Shown here: one piece after another, positions 55,170 through 64,000 of the stretch
How the letters are laid out: every line of letters starts with the position of its first letter
Numbering within the stretch: the first letter of the stretch is position 1
Assembly: GCA_011365055.1 (NCBI GenBank)
Contig: RDOG01000001.1
Span: 124,001 to 188,000 of the forward strand
DNA from: Promethearchaeota archaeon
GTDB taxonomy: Archaea; Asgardarchaeota; Lokiarchaeia; Helarchaeales; RDOG01
Direction: 5' to 3'
Length of the DNA: 64,000 bases
The notes under the pieces: model-generated
The model's database searches: none
Seen by the model: only the letters and a program-made list of their open reading frames with translations
Told to the model about the DNA's origin: nothing
Made by a program: the position numbers and the translations under genes

Positions 55170-55595
55170 GTTTTTCTTACCTTTTTTTAAGTTAGAAAAA
55201 TAAATTCTTTAAATTGCATTAAAAAGTTAAAGATAAATCATTATTAAAAAATTTCAATTTTTTTAATCTTGATAAATTATTTTTGTAAATAAATTGATAC
55301 ATAAATGTCTAATATTAATAATAGAATTTTTTATTTTTGTTTTTTTTAAGCGATATACATCAAAATGTATTTTTTTTATCTTAAATCCGCCCAATTAGCC
55401 TTTTGAATAAATAATTAATAATTTTATGTATAATTAAAAAAATTAATTATATAATTTGAATATCTTTATTCAGAATTTTAATATTTATTTAAAATCTTTT
55501 AGAAAAATTGCTAAACTTTTTAAATAACGCTTATTTTTACCTCAACTAGATTTTAAAAAAATAATTCAGTTTGGAAATTCTAGGAGGAGATATAG
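55170..55595. other. long leader/promoter region of transducer copy 1
   Basis: This ~425-base gap holds no gene. Its last ~300 bases are closely similar to the ~300 bases before the second transducer gene (56620-56925), with matching blocks such as TTTTTTTTAAG, AATGTATT, TTTTATCTTAAAT, CCAATTAG and TTTAAATAA near the end. The promoter is therefore probably inside the duplicated part. Confidence 0.5.
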
Positions 55596-56540
55596 GTGCA
55601 AATCCTTATACCTACAGAATGGCTTTTAACTGCTATAGTAGTTTCTATATTAGCTCTAATTTTAATATTCTATTTTTATAATGGAAGGAAGTTTAAATCA
55701 ACAGAATTCAAAGTTTTTGTTGGATATATTAGCGCAATTGGTGGATTATTAATTCTATTTACTTTACTTTTATCCGTATTTAAGGGTGATCTTATATTTA
55801 CGCTAATATCCATGCCTCTTGGATTTGCATATGCTATCATAATAATTAGATATATAATTAAAGAAATTAGATCATCAAAATTGAAATTAGAAAACGTTGT
55901 TAAGCAAGGAAGTGAAGTAAGTATCAATGTATCAAATATTGCAACAGAATTAGCTGCTAATGCAAGTGAAGTGAATGCTTCAGCAGAAGAAATTGCAAGT
56001 ACAACAGTAGAAGTATCTACTGGAGCTAAAGAGCAAGTTCGGCAACTTTCGGAAATAAAGGAATCTGCTTTTAAAATAAACACGCTTGCAATAGATGTCA
56101 AACATTCTAGTGATAATATCAAAAAGATCATGGATGTAATAACTAATATTTCTGATCAGACAAATTTGCTTGCTTTAAATGCAAGTATTGAAGCAGGGCG
56201 TGCAGGTGAACATGGAAGAGGATTTGCAGTTGTCGCAGATGAAGTCCGAAAACTCGCTGAAGAGTCGAAAATTGCAGTTGGTAATTCTAGTGAAAACATT
56301 ATAAGCATAATTAATAAAATAAATGAAACTGTTAATTTTATTAATAGCATTACAGAGAAGATCGAGGTTGCTGCTTCGACAGGTGAAGAAACATCCACAG
56401 CGATGTCTGAAATAAGTTCATCTTCAGAAGAACAAACATCATCCATGGAAGAGATCACTTCAACGTCCTCTAAATTAAGTCAACTAGCAGAGGAACTTAA
56501 AAATATCTTAACTCAGAAAATAAAAATAACTAATAAATAG
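55596..56540 (+). CDS. short methyl-accepting-type transducer (copy 1)
   Basis: The 314-residue protein has three hydrophobic segments in the first ~95 residues. After a short linker comes a chemoreceptor-type signalling coiled coil with the hairpin tip [20 protein letters not shown] and the adaptor-contact region [13 protein letters not shown]. There is no extracellular ligand domain and no HAMP domain, and no cheA, cheW or cheB gene is in the window. It may sense through the membrane or respond to another partner. GTG 55596 lies behind AGGAGGAG. It is paralogous with the gene starting at 56926. Confidence 0.85.
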   Translation: MQILIPTEWLLTAIVVSILALILIFYFYNGRKFKSTEFKVFVGYISAIGGLLILFTLLLSVFKGDLIFTLISMPLGFAYAIIIIRYIIKEIRSSKLKLENVVKQGSEVSINVSNIATELAANASEVNASAEEIASTTVEVSTGAKEQVRQLSEIKESAFKINTLAIDVKHSSDNIKKIMDVITNISDQTNLLALNASIEAGRAGEHGRGFAVVADEVRKLAEESKIAVGNSSENIISIINKINETVNFINSITEKIEVAASTGEETSTAMSEISSSSEEQTSSMEEITSTSSKLSQLAEELKNILTQKIKITNK

Positions 56541-56925
56541 ACTAAATTTGATTAATTTCTTTTAATTTAGCTAGTTTCAGTTTCATTCATGATGGAAATA
56601 AAAAACATTTTAGTAAATATATCAGTATATAAACATCTAATATTTATAATGTAATTTTTCATATTGTTGTTTTTTTTAAGGAATTCACATCATAATGTAT
56701 TATTTTTATCTTAAATTCATCCAATTAGTCTTTTGAACATATGATTAAGAACATTATAAGCAATTAAAAAAATATATTTTTTCATTTGAAATCTATTATT
56801 CTGGGCTTTAGCCAAAGTTTAAAATCTATTAAATAAATTGCAAAACTATTTAAATAATGCATATTTTTATAACTACTAGATTTTTAAAAATCAATTTAAT
56901 TTGGAAATTCTTAGAGGTGATATAA

Positions 56926-57870
56926 TTGCAAATTCTTATACCTACAGAATGGCTTTTAACTATTTTAGTAGTTTGTATTTTAGTGCTTATTTTTATATTC
57001 TATATTTATAATAAAAGAAATTTTAGATCATCTGAATTCAAAGCTTCTGTCGGATATTTTGGTGCAATCGGTGGATTACTATTCTTAGTGATTATACTTG
57101 TATCCGTTTTTAAAGGTGATCTTATAATCATCATGATAATTCTTCCTCCTGGATTTGCTTTTGCTATATTAATGATGTTATACATTACTAAAGTAATGAA
57201 ATCATCACGGTTAAATCTAGAAAACGTTGTTAAACAAGGAAGTGAAGTAAGTATCAATGTTTCAAATATTGCAACAGAATTAGCTGCTAATGCAAGTGAA
57301 GTGAATGCTTCAGCAGAAGAAATTGCAAGTACAACGGTAGAAGTATCTTCTGGAGCTAAGGAGCAAGTTCGGCAACTTTCGGAAATAAAAGAATCTGCCC
57401 TTAAAATAAACACGCTCGCAATAGATGTCAAACATTCTAGTGATAATATTAAAAAGATCATGGATATAATAACTAGCATTTCTGAACAGACAAATTTACT
57501 TGCCTTAAATGCAAGTATTGAAGCCGGTCGCGCAGGCGAACATGGAAGAGGATTTGCAGTTGTTGCAGATGAAGTCCGAAAACTTGCTGAAGAATCAAAA
57601 ATTGCAGTTGGTAATTCTAGTGAAAACATTATAAGCATCATTAATAAAATAAATGACACTGTTAATTTCATTAATGATATTACAGATAAAATTGAAGTTG
57701 CTGCTACGACTGGTCAAGAAACTTTTACTGCAATGTCTGAAATAAGTTCATCCTCAGAAGAACAAACATCATCCATGGAAGAAATTACTTCAACATCTGC
57801 AAAATTAAGTCAATTAGCGGAGGACCTTAAAAATATTTTAATTCAGAGAGCAAACGTTACTAATAAATAA
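56926..57870 (+). CDS. short methyl-accepting-type transducer (copy 2)
   Basis: The 314-residue duplicate of the preceding protein is exactly the same length. The signalling part (from residue ~95) differs by only a few residues, such as IISDQ to SISEQ around the hairpin; the three membrane segments differ at many positions. It starts at TTG 56926 behind AGAGGTGA. Having the same output part and different membrane sensors suggests two inputs to one pathway. A broken small membrane gene follows. Confidence 0.85.
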   Translation: MQILIPTEWLLTILVVCILVLIFIFYIYNKRNFRSSEFKASVGYFGAIGGLLFLVIILVSVFKGDLIIIMIILPPGFAFAILMMLYITKVMKSSRLNLENVVKQGSEVSINVSNIATELAANASEVNASAEEIASTTVEVSSGAKEQVRQLSEIKESALKINTLAIDVKHSSDNIKKIMDIITSISEQTNLLALNASIEAGRAGEHGRGFAVVADEVRKLAEESKIAVGNSSENIISIINKINDTVNFINDITDKIEVAATTGQETFTAMSEISSSSEEQTSSMEEITSTSAKLSQLAEDLKNILIQRANVTNK

Positions 57871-58016
57871 TTTTAAAAAAATTTCTTTGAATTACAATAT
57901 ATAGAATTATCAAATAACCAATTATTGATATATTTCTAGGATTTATTAGTCAATATATTGACTATTAGGAAGGACTAAATTTTTTTATTACAAATTTACA
58001 AGCAATATCGATTTTA

Positions 58017-58295
58017 ATGGCAGAAATAATAGGAGCACTTATTATCAGAGCTTTTTTTATTTTTGCGGGTGTATGTGGCGTTGCTCAATTTTTAGAACAT
58101 GCAGTATTTTTGACATAAATTCCGTTATTTTTAATCCCAATCATAGGAATGTTTTTTATCACAGGTGCATTACTTGGAGTAATTCTTAGTGAAATTCCCA
58201 TTTGGGGACCTATTGCTGCGGTTCTTTTAATAGTAGTTGGTGCATTATTTATAGTAGAAGCTCTTGTCTTCTTAAATATTTTATTAAATTTATAA
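58017..58295 (+). pseudogene. small membrane protein gene interrupted by a stop codon
   Basis: From ATG 58017 the frame codes 33 residues, hydrophobic throughout (FFIFAGVCGVAQFLEHAVF). An ochre TAA stands at 58116-58118, and then 58 more hydrophobic residues continue in the same frame to TAA 58293-58295 (IIGMFFITGALLGVILSEIP and PIAAVLLIVVGALFIVEAL). Coding character on both sides in the same frame indicates a once-intact ~92-residue membrane protein with a nonsense mutation or a sequencing error. TAA is not a recoding codon known in archaea. A shorter product could still be made from an internal ATG near 58149. Confidence 0.6.
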
Positions 58296-58343
58296 AAATA
58301 TCAAAAAGAAAAATTTTTAAATGCGAAAAGTTGATAAAAATTG

Positions 58344-58994
58344 ATGAATTCCTTTAAAGACGAAATAAAAATTGATTTTGCTTTACTTAAATCAACCTTG
58401 AAAAAAACTTTCATTAAAGGTGAGATACTTTTAACAATTAGCATCTTTATCGCATCATTAATAACAATTCCAAATTTCATACTTAGGGGATTTGAATTTT
58501 TTATTGTTATAATTTTTTTAATTATAATGATATCAATTTTTATTTTTGGTTCTTTATTTTTTAAATATTTAAATAACATTCAGTCATCCCAAATAATGAA
58601 TATCTCAACATTGACGTATGAAATAGATAAGGAAAAATTGCACATATTTATTGAAAATAAGGAAAAGGAAAAGCAAGTTTTCTCATTTCCATTAAAAGAT
58701 TTCCAAAATGGCAGAATAAAAAAGATAAGTAATTTAAGATTTGATATTAGAGAAATACCTGATGAATATCCTGCTTTTATCAAGTTTCAACATGGATTTA
58801 TGACTCGCTCCGGTAAAGCTTTGGAATTAAATTTCAAGAATTCGCGTGTATATTTAACCCCCAGTCAAATTAATGAATTTTTTTTGAAAATTCATGAAGA
58901 ATTAAAAATATTATTTAAAAAAGAAATGATTAAATCTAAATTTGATAAAAATAATAATTTAAACTACTTTGAAATAATACCATCTAACAAATAG
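58344..58994 (+). CDS. two-helix membrane protein, unknown
   Basis: The ~216-residue protein has two neighbouring hydrophobic helices (residues ~28-48 and ~53-75) and a ~130-residue soluble domain with strand-rich sequence (LTYEIDKEKLHIFIENKEKEKQ, FDIREIPDEYP, SRVYLTPSQINEFF). The layout resembles YcxB-like and PH-like membrane proteins, but I cannot assign a family. ATG 58344 directly follows a TTG that could also start. It is possibly cotranscribed with the broken gene upstream. Confidence 0.55.
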   Translation: MNSFKDEIKIDFALLKSTLKKTFIKGEILLTISIFIASLITIPNFILRGFEFFIVIIFLIIMISIFIFGSLFFKYLNNIQSSQIMNISTLTYEIDKEKLHIFIENKEKEKQVFSFPLKDFQNGRIKKISNLRFDIREIPDEYPAFIKFQHGFMTRSGKALELNFKNSRVYLTPSQINEFFLKIHEELKILFKKEMIKSKFDKNNNLNYFEIIPSNK

Positions 58995-59295
58995 AGAATT
59001 TTTAGAAATTTTGAATTGAATTTAAATTATAAAACTATTCTCTATAAATTTAAGGCTATAATAAACTTAGATAAAAATGAATATATTATAGAATTTAATG
59101 GTCTAAAACGATAAAATATTCTCTATTTGATTGTATTTTTCATTTGAATATGTTTTATTCCCCTCTTTCAATAATTAGAGAATATATATTTTTATTGAAA
59201 AACATCTTTAGAATTTTGGCAAAAATAGACCCACTCAAATGTTACTTGACCTAGTGAAAAGTTATTTTCTACTAGCTAAATTATTTTTTTACCAA
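58995..59295. other. convergent intergenic region
   Basis: About 300 bases between two convergent genes (58994 and 59296). There are no coding features and no RNA genes. It likely holds the terminators of both transcripts in T-rich runs. Confidence 0.4.
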
Positions 59296-60126
59296 TTAAG
59301 GTAATTCGCCTCTTTTTTTTAAAATTGTAAATGTTCGTTCAATTTCTGGAAAATCACTACCATAAATATGAAGAGAATTTGAAAAATCAACATATTGTAT
59401 GAGATCTATTTGTGTCTTCATTCTTCTTGTAAGCTCAGAAGCAACCCACTTTCCAACCTCTACAAGTCCAGCACAGTTGCTCCCCCATGCTTTATACAGA
59501 TCTCTGGAGCGCCACGAAGTCTGCATAATTAAATACCTCTCTTTCTCTATTTCTTGATCTTCAACAATCCTAAACCAAATTCGTTGTAAACACGGGGCAC
59601 CACTAACTTTTAAATCTTTCCAGGCAGCCCATGTGACTACCTGAAGCTTTCTCGAAATACTCTCTTCTACACACTTCTCTATCAAGTATTCCATCTGATT
59701 AATACCCAAGTCTTCTTTTAATTCGTCTTTTACAAAAAATCGAATTATAGGTAACCCTTTTTTTTCTAAGAATTCATCATGTTTTTTAACTCGTTTTCCC
59801 CAGTTCCAAATTCTTCTATGATAGGTATAAGATAAACTTCCCTCATCAACCTTCTGATCGATAGTACCTTTTAATACTTCATCAACATAAGTTGGATTTA
59901 ATTTTATATCAGAGGTGCTCACATAATCCGCTTTATGAATCCGAGGTTCACTTAAGGGATTGGTCACATTCACGGTTACGGTTGCTTCTTTTGATGGAAG
60001 ATCCTCATAATGGTTTGGCATGATTTTACCATGATCCCAAACGGCTTTTAAGGTTTTAATCCATGCTTCTCCTAAGCTTGGCGCTTCAACATACAGAACG
60101 GGTAATTGAAATTTCTCCATGGTCAT
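59296..60126 (-). CDS. thyA: thymidylate synthase (ThyA family, archaeal type)
   Basis: The ~276-residue protein is of the ThyA/dUMP-hydroxymethylase family. It has the catalytic cysteine in SGAPCLQRIWF (near residue 180), then MQTSWRSRDLYKAWGSNCAGL, corresponding to the phosphate-binding Arg and Asn region of ThyA, and VDFSNSLHIYGSD near the end. It methylates dUMP to dTMP. Residues 1-120 are diverged from bacterial ThyA and typical of archaeal members. ATG 60126, ATG 60120 or GTG 60132 may start it; no ribosome site decides. It is transcribed alone. Confidence 0.85.
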   Translation of the reverse strand: MTMEKFQLPVLYVEAPSLGEAWIKTLKAVWDHGKIMPNHYEDLPSKEATVTVNVTNPLSEPRIHKADYVSTSDIKLNPTYVDEVLKGTIDQKVDEGSLSYTYHRRIWNWGKRVKKHDEFLEKKGLPIIRFFVKDELKEDLGINQMEYLIEKCVEESISRKLQVVTWAAWKDLKVSGAPCLQRIWFRIVEDQEIEKERYLIMQTSWRSRDLYKAWGSNCAGLVEVGKWVASELTRRMKTQIDLIQYVDFSNSLHIYGSDFPEIERTFTILKKRGELP

Positions 60127-60229
60127 CAACACACTAACTAATCATTTTCCATGGACTTAAAAAACAATTCTTTAAATGATCAGTTAAACATTCAATATTA
60201 ATTTGATATAAATAAAGGAGTTAAGAGGA

Positions 60230-60604
60230 TTATTTATTAAATTTTAATTTCTTTAATCTTTTTTGAAATAATTTATTATTAAGACCTTTCATCTTCTCAA
60301 GATCACAGATATCTTTAAATATAACTTCATTTCGGTCTATGCTTATAATTTCAAAGCCAGGTAATTTAGAAATTATTTCCATCATTTCATGATATTGCTT
60401 TAATTGAACAGGTACTTCAAATTTAACGCAAAATTCAGATAATCCTTCTAAATATGCCTTAACAATTAATTGGCTTAAATTTAATGATTTATTAAAATTT
60501 ATGTAAATACGATTACCTTCAGTGGTTTCTTCATATTGTAACAAATTCTCGAAATTTTGCATTTTTGGAAGATCCCCTTTAGAAGAATATTTAACAGAAG
60601 GCAT
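60230..60604 (-). CDS. hypothetical small protein
   Basis: The 124-residue soluble protein has mixed strands and helices (EGNRIYINFNKSLNLSQLIVK, LPGFEIISIDRNEVIFKDI) and a basic C-terminus (QKRLKKLKFNK). No family is recognised. It lies between thyA and the acyl-CoA synthetase gene on the same strand, with ~100-base gaps, and may be monocistronic. Confidence 0.5.
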   Translation of the reverse strand: MPSVKYSSKGDLPKMQNFENLLQYEETTEGNRIYINFNKSLNLSQLIVKAYLEGLSEFCVKFEVPVQLKQYHEMMEIISKLPGFEIISIDRNEVIFKDICDLEKMKGLNNKLFQKRLKKLKFNK

Positions 60605-60724
60605 CTAAATGTAATATACAGTACTACTTTAAATAAATTCATCATATTTAAGTTATGCAAACATAAATTTTCTTTTAAATAAAATAAAAATGAGAAATTT
60701 ATGTTTTAAAGTAAAAACATTTAT

Positions 60725-62143
60725 TTATTTCAGTTGTTTTCTTGAAGTATAATGAAATAATTTAGAAATTGCTCTAACTGCTCGAGTAAAATTATCAAAA
60801 ACCGGAATTCCAATTTTTTCATATTCTAGCTTAATCTCGCGTCCAAGTATTTCAATATCTATATCTTCCAATCGTTTCACTGTTTGTCTTAAAGTTATGA
60901 GAATTGGTTTTTCATTTTCATTTTTAAAACGTTTACATATCCTAATTAATGCTTTGAAGTCTTGTTTAGCTATTCTATTTGTTACTTGATCAATAATAAT
61001 TAAATCTATATTTTCATCACTTGCTAAAAATGATAATACCCTAGAAAAATCATTGGTCATCATGTAAGTAGGATTTCCAAGGTCAATTGGATTTCTTGGT
61101 ATCATTCCTGCTAGTTTTAATTGAGTTTGTATCTTTTCTTGAACACTTTGTGATAATTCTGGAACTTTTAATCCATACGAGTTACATAAATCTGAGAGTT
61201 CTGTTCCTATAGAGCCTCCACCAGCAATAATTCCAATTTTATTTCCATTTAATTTTGGGATGTAATGAAAAATAGTAGTGTAATCTATTAATTCATCAAA
61301 GCAATTTGCTCGGATAATGTTATTTTGTTTAAAAAATCCGTCCCATAGTTCTTTTTTACCAGCTAAAAATCCCGTATGACTTCTTGCTGCTCGAGAACCA
61401 TCTTCAGAAAGTCCCGCACGATAAATAATTGTTGGTTTTTTGATCATTTTCATTACGTTTGGAATTTTTTTTGCATCGCTTTCAGTCAAACCTTCAATAT
61501 AAGCAGCTACAATATTTGTATTATTGTCTTCCTGCAAATATTCAAGAAAATCTGCAAAACTTAAATCACAAGCATTTCCGTAACTAATTGCTTTGCTTAA
61601 AAAAATATTATTAGAGATTAATTCTTCAATAAAATATACCGTGATACCTCCTGATTGAGCGAATATTGCGACATCGCCTTTCTCTTTAGGAAATTTTTCT
61701 CCTGGAAGAAGAGTTATTTTACCTTCTGGACAATATATTCCAAAACAATTTGGTCCTACTATTCTTATTGAATTGTTCGCTACTAGCTTCTTAATTGTTT
61801 CTTCTAATTCAGCGCCATTTTCATCTAATTCTTTAAATCCGGAACTTATTATTATGATACATTTAACAGATTTATTGATACAATTTTGTAATTCTTCGAC
61901 TACTTGCTTAGCGGGTACAGTTATATAAGCAAGCCCAATATTTTCTGGAACTTCGTTTAATGATGCATAACTTTGAAGGCCTAAGATAATTTCCTTGGAA
62001 GGATTTATTGGATAAAGTTTTTCTTTTGGAAATCCGAATTCTAGAAGGGTTTTCAAATAATAATGACCAAATTTAAATGGTTGTCTTGAAGCACCTATTA
62101 TAGCGATTGTTTCTGGAAAAAAAAAGTTTCTTAAGGGATCCAT
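60725..62143 (-). CDS. ADP-forming acyl-CoA synthetase alpha subunit (AcdA-type)
   Basis: The 472-residue protein has the CoA-binding fold at the start (IAIIGASRQPFKFGHYYLK), the middle ligase-CoA domain with PNCFGIY and SGGITVYFIEEL, and the phosphohistidine loop RSHTGFLAG (His256), which carries phosphate between ADP and acyl-phosphate. It is the alpha half of NDP-forming acetate-CoA ligases. The beta, ATP-grasp half is not nearby. In anaerobic archaea this enzyme makes ATP from acetyl-CoA or other acyl-CoAs, which fits fermentation of amino acids or sugars. Confidence 0.85.
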   Translation of the reverse strand: MDPLRNFFFPETIAIIGASRQPFKFGHYYLKTLLEFGFPKEKLYPINPSKEIILGLQSYASLNEVPENIGLAYITVPAKQVVEELQNCINKSVKCIIIISSGFKELDENGAELEETIKKLVANNSIRIVGPNCFGIYCPEGKITLLPGEKFPKEKGDVAIFAQSGGITVYFIEELISNNIFLSKAISYGNACDLSFADFLEYLQEDNNTNIVAAYIEGLTESDAKKIPNVMKMIKKPTIIYRAGLSEDGSRAARSHTGFLAGKKELWDGFFKQNNIIRANCFDELIDYTTIFHYIPKLNGNKIGIIAGGGSIGTELSDLCNSYGLKVPELSQSVQEKIQTQLKLAGMIPRNPIDLGNPTYMMTNDFSRVLSFLASDENIDLIIIDQVTNRIAKQDFKALIRICKRFKNENEKPILITLRQTVKRLEDIDIEILGREIKLEYEKIGIPVFDNFTRAVRAISKLFHYTSRKQLK

Positions 62144-62271
62144 TTTAAATCATACTTTTAAAATTTAGTTTAAATCAGTAAAAAATCTTTGTAATTAATC
62201 TTATTTTATAATTTAAATTTTTCTTTTTATTACATAAATTTAAAGAGTTTTTTTTCTTTACAACATAATTG

Positions 62272-63519
62272 ATGAAGATTTTACATTGTCCGCAGAAATT
62301 ATCCTTGAGTGGTGCTGAATTTTATTTCCTTAGGATTTCTGAAGAATTAGCAAAACGTGGTCATACAGTTAAGATATCAACTTCAAATGCTTTAGATTTT
62401 ATTAACTTAAGAAATCCTTCTGAAAAAATTCATCAAAAAACAGAAGAAAAAATTAATGGACTTCAAATAAATCGATTTCCAATTGACTATTCGTTCAAAA
62501 GTTCATTAGTTGAAAGCATTTTAAATTCAAATATCGATGACTTAATTAAATATATTAAATTTTTTAGTTTTAATATTAATGATCTATATAAATTTTTAAT
62601 AAATGGACCATATAGTCCTCAATTATTTAAAAATTTATTGAAAACTAAAGCGGATTTAATTCATAGTATAGCAATTCCTTATGCTTCAGTACTTTATTCT
62701 GCCATTATTGGTAAAATTAAAGAAATTCCCAAGATCTGCACGCCATTTTATCATTTTGAAAATCCGCGTTACGAATTTAAATCATATATTAACATTCTAA
62801 ATTCTCATGATTTTATCTTAACAAATAGTGATGCAGAATCTAATTATCTTATAAAAAATGGAATAATTTCACAAGATAAAATTCGTAAAATTTTCATGGC
62901 AGTTGATGTTGAAAAATATCAAAAAACAAAAAATAAATGGTTCCTTGATTTACACGAAAAAAAAGGACCTATAATACTATTTTGTGGGCATAAAAATTTT
63001 GAAAAAGGTGCTTTGACCATTTTAGATAGCATTCCATCTGTTGTTAAAGAGATACCAAATGTACAATTTGTATTTATTGGTCCAAGTACAAAAGCGTTTA
63101 TTATAAAAAATAAAAAATTAAAAAAATATAAAAAAAATATTCTCAATTTAGGTGTTTTACCATATTTTTCTAAATTAAAAAGAGGTGCCTTTGCAGTTAG
63201 TGATGTATATGTAATGCCTTCAAGAAGCGAGGCTTTTGGGATTTGTTATTTAGAAGCTTGGGCTTCTAAAAAACCTGTAATTGGTTCAAACATTAATGCA
63301 ATTCAAGAAATTATACAAAATGAACACGATGGGTTATTAACAAATTTTAATGATCCACTAGATCTTTCAAAAAAAATTATCTACATGTTAAAAAACGAAG
63401 ATCTAAGGGAGTCAATGGGAAAGGAAGGATATAATAAAATCATCAAGAATGGTTATACATATAAAAATTTAGTAAATCGAATAGAAACAATATATAAAGA
63501 GGCATTAGATAAATATTGA
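62272..63519 (+). CDS. family 4 (GT-B) glycosyltransferase
   Basis: The ~415-residue GT-B glycosyltransferase opens with the acceptor-domain stretch ILHCPQKLSLSGAEFYFLRISEELAKRGH. The GT4-typical donor site is PSRSEAFGICYLEAWASKKPVIGSN, with the E-x7-E pair (residues ~320-345), then VEIIQ-type IQEIIQNEHDGLL. The sugar donor and acceptor are unknown; polysaccharide or N-glycan assembly is likely. It starts at ATG 62272. Its stop overlaps the TTG of the next gene by four bases, so the two are probably cotranscribed and cotranslated. Confidence 0.88.
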   Translation: MKILHCPQKLSLSGAEFYFLRISEELAKRGHTVKISTSNALDFINLRNPSEKIHQKTEEKINGLQINRFPIDYSFKSSLVESILNSNIDDLIKYIKFFSFNINDLYKFLINGPYSPQLFKNLLKTKADLIHSIAIPYASVLYSAIIGKIKEIPKICTPFYHFENPRYEFKSYINILNSHDFILTNSDAESNYLIKNGIISQDKIRKIFMAVDVEKYQKTKNKWFLDLHEKKGPIILFCGHKNFEKGALTILDSIPSVVKEIPNVQFVFIGPSTKAFIIKNKKLKKYKKNILNLGVLPYFSKLKRGAFAVSDVYVMPSRSEAFGICYLEAWASKKPVIGSNINAIQEIIQNEHDGLLTNFNDPLDLSKKIIYMLKNEDLRESMGKEGYNKIIKNGYTYKNLVNRIETIYKEALDKY

Positions 63520-64000
63520 AATCAAAAATTTCTGGAAATCCCGTTTTAACAGTAAGAAATAATTCTGATTTATATGTAGATGGTATTAAGGCGCAAGAAT
63601 TAATAGATCGATATAAAAGTCCTTTTTTTATTTACTCAGAAAAAGTCATCAGATTAAATTGTAAGGGATTTTTAAAATTATTGAAGAATTATTTCAAAAG
63701 ATTTCAAATATTTTATTCCTACAAATCAAATCCCTTTCCCCAAATATGTGAAATCATTCATTCTGAGGGAATTGGTGCTGAAGTAGTATCCTTGCAAGAA
63801 TTAGATCAAGCATTAGGACTTAAACTTGAAAATGATAATATATGCATTGGAACTCCTTACTTAACAAATGAATTATTGAAACTAATTTTTTCTAAAAAAA
63901 TAAATAATATTGGATGTTGGTCACTACCTCAAATGGAACAAATTGTAGATTTATCTAAGAATTTACAAAGTGTACTAGATATTATGATTCGTATTAGACC
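63516..64000 (+). CDS. PLP-dependent group IV decarboxylase (LysA-like), truncated by the window
   Basis: Starting at TTG 63516, which overlaps the glycosyltransferase stop (TTGA), an open frame of at least 161 codons runs off the right edge. It shows the alanine-racemase-fold signature FYSYKSNPFPQI with the Schiff-base lysine, then SEGIGAEVVSLQELDQAL and NICIGTPYLTNELL. This matches diaminopimelate/ornithine-type group IV decarboxylases. Its coupling to a glycosyltransferase suggests a role in amino-sugar or polyamine-decorated glycan synthesis, or in lysine biosynthesis. The missing C-terminal part prevents a choice. Confidence 0.75.
   Translation, partial: MKSKISGNPVLTVRNNSDLYVDGIKAQELIDRYKSPFFIYSEKVIRLNCKGFLKLLKNYFKRFQIFYSYKSNPFPQICEIIHSEGIGAEVVSLQELDQALGLKLENDNICIGTPYLTNELLKLIFSKKINNIGCWSLPQMEQIVDLSKNLQSVLDIMIRIR

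Larger units (their letters stand above)
55300..57870 (+). repeat. tandem duplication of transducer gene with its upstream region
   Basis: Two direct copies, offset by about 1.33 kb, each contain ~300 bases of upstream DNA plus a 314-codon gene. The signalling halves are nearly identical at DNA level; the membrane parts and the upstream DNA have diverged much more. Both genes use rare starts (GTG and TTG). The pattern suggests an old duplication with either gene conversion or strong selection on the signalling half. Confidence 0.8.

Noticed and set aside
57006..57671. 221-codon minus-strand frame over the second transducer
   Set aside because: The same antisense frame exists over the first transducer, because the coding strand is duplicated; the composition is Ser/Leu/Ala-biased and no start context supports it.
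1..64000. tRNA, rRNA, CRISPR or transposase
   Set aside because: No T-arm-like GGTTCGAATCC blocks, no regularly spaced short repeats and no transposase-like coding sequence were noticed. A dedicated tRNA or CRISPR search would be decisive.

Overview
The window is AT-rich, densely coded archaeal DNA. An A-type (archaeal V/A) ATP synthase operon, an archaeal-type phosphoglycerate mutase, a tungsten aldehyde:ferredoxin oxidoreductase with its ferredoxin, and an HdrA/MvhD electron-transfer cluster read through by UGA (selenocysteine) codons sit next to a bacterial-type GAPDH, many 7TM sensor-like proteins and a probable longin-like domain. Together these point to an anaerobic Asgard archaeon, most likely of the Lokiarchaeia. 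That placement is an inference from gene content; there is no rRNA in the window.

Layout. 0.2-2.6 kb: a LarE-type sulfur transferase followed by thiM and thiE (thiazole salvage and thiamine phosphate synthesis). 2.6-11.5 kb: an Fe-S protein with a winged helix, a signal-anchored surface protein, archaeal phosphoglycerate mutase plus a related phosphodiesterase, a PH-like membrane protein, an Lrp-type regulator and a ClC-CBS chloride transporter. 11.8-21.5 kb: the ATP synthase operon in the order F-E-A-B-D-Usp-K-I-H-C, with a universal stress protein gene inside it. 21.5-25.2 kb: two hypotheticals and a plasma-membrane-type H+ P-ATPase. 25.2-28.9 kb (minus strand): the highlight, hdrA -> mvhD -> fdhB/frhB-like. 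Conventional ORF calling breaks hdrA into three pieces and mvhD into fragments, because they contain three and two in-frame UGA codons, each at a position where homologues have cysteine. A strongly structured RNA lies just behind mvhD (candidate SECIS).

29.3-38.1 kb: GAPDH, a KaiC-like ATPase with two 7TM-DUF835 proteins, PGK, a polyferredoxin, the tRNA m1A methyltransferase TrmI, a MoaD/ThiS-like protein and a thioredoxin reductase. 38.1-49.3 kb: an MBL hydrolase, a solo 7TM protein, a radical SAM protein, AOR with its ferredoxin, small hypotheticals, a GNAT acetyltransferase, a third 7TM-DUF835 protein, a PAP2-like protein, inorganic pyrophosphatase and a membrane protein with histidines at its helices. 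49.7-59 kb: an exported receptor-like protein, an SCP2-like protein, a 7TM-longin-like protein, an FprA flavodiiron protein, two tandemly duplicated short methyl-accepting-type transducers and a broken membrane gene. 59.3-64 kb: thymidylate synthase, an ADP-forming acyl-CoA synthetase alpha subunit, a glycosyltransferase and a truncated PLP decarboxylase at the right edge.

How the genes fit together. Glycolysis/gluconeogenesis (GAPDH, PGK, phosphoglycerate mutase), ferredoxin-linked oxidation (AOR, polyferredoxins), flavin-based bifurcation or confurcation (HdrA-MvhD-FdhB-like), energy-conserving acyl-CoA cleavage (ACD) and ion pumping (A-type ATP synthase, P-type H+ pump, pyrophosphatase) fit a fermentative or syntrophic anaerobe that relies on ferredoxin and selenium. 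No tRNA, rRNA, CRISPR array or transposase was recognised.
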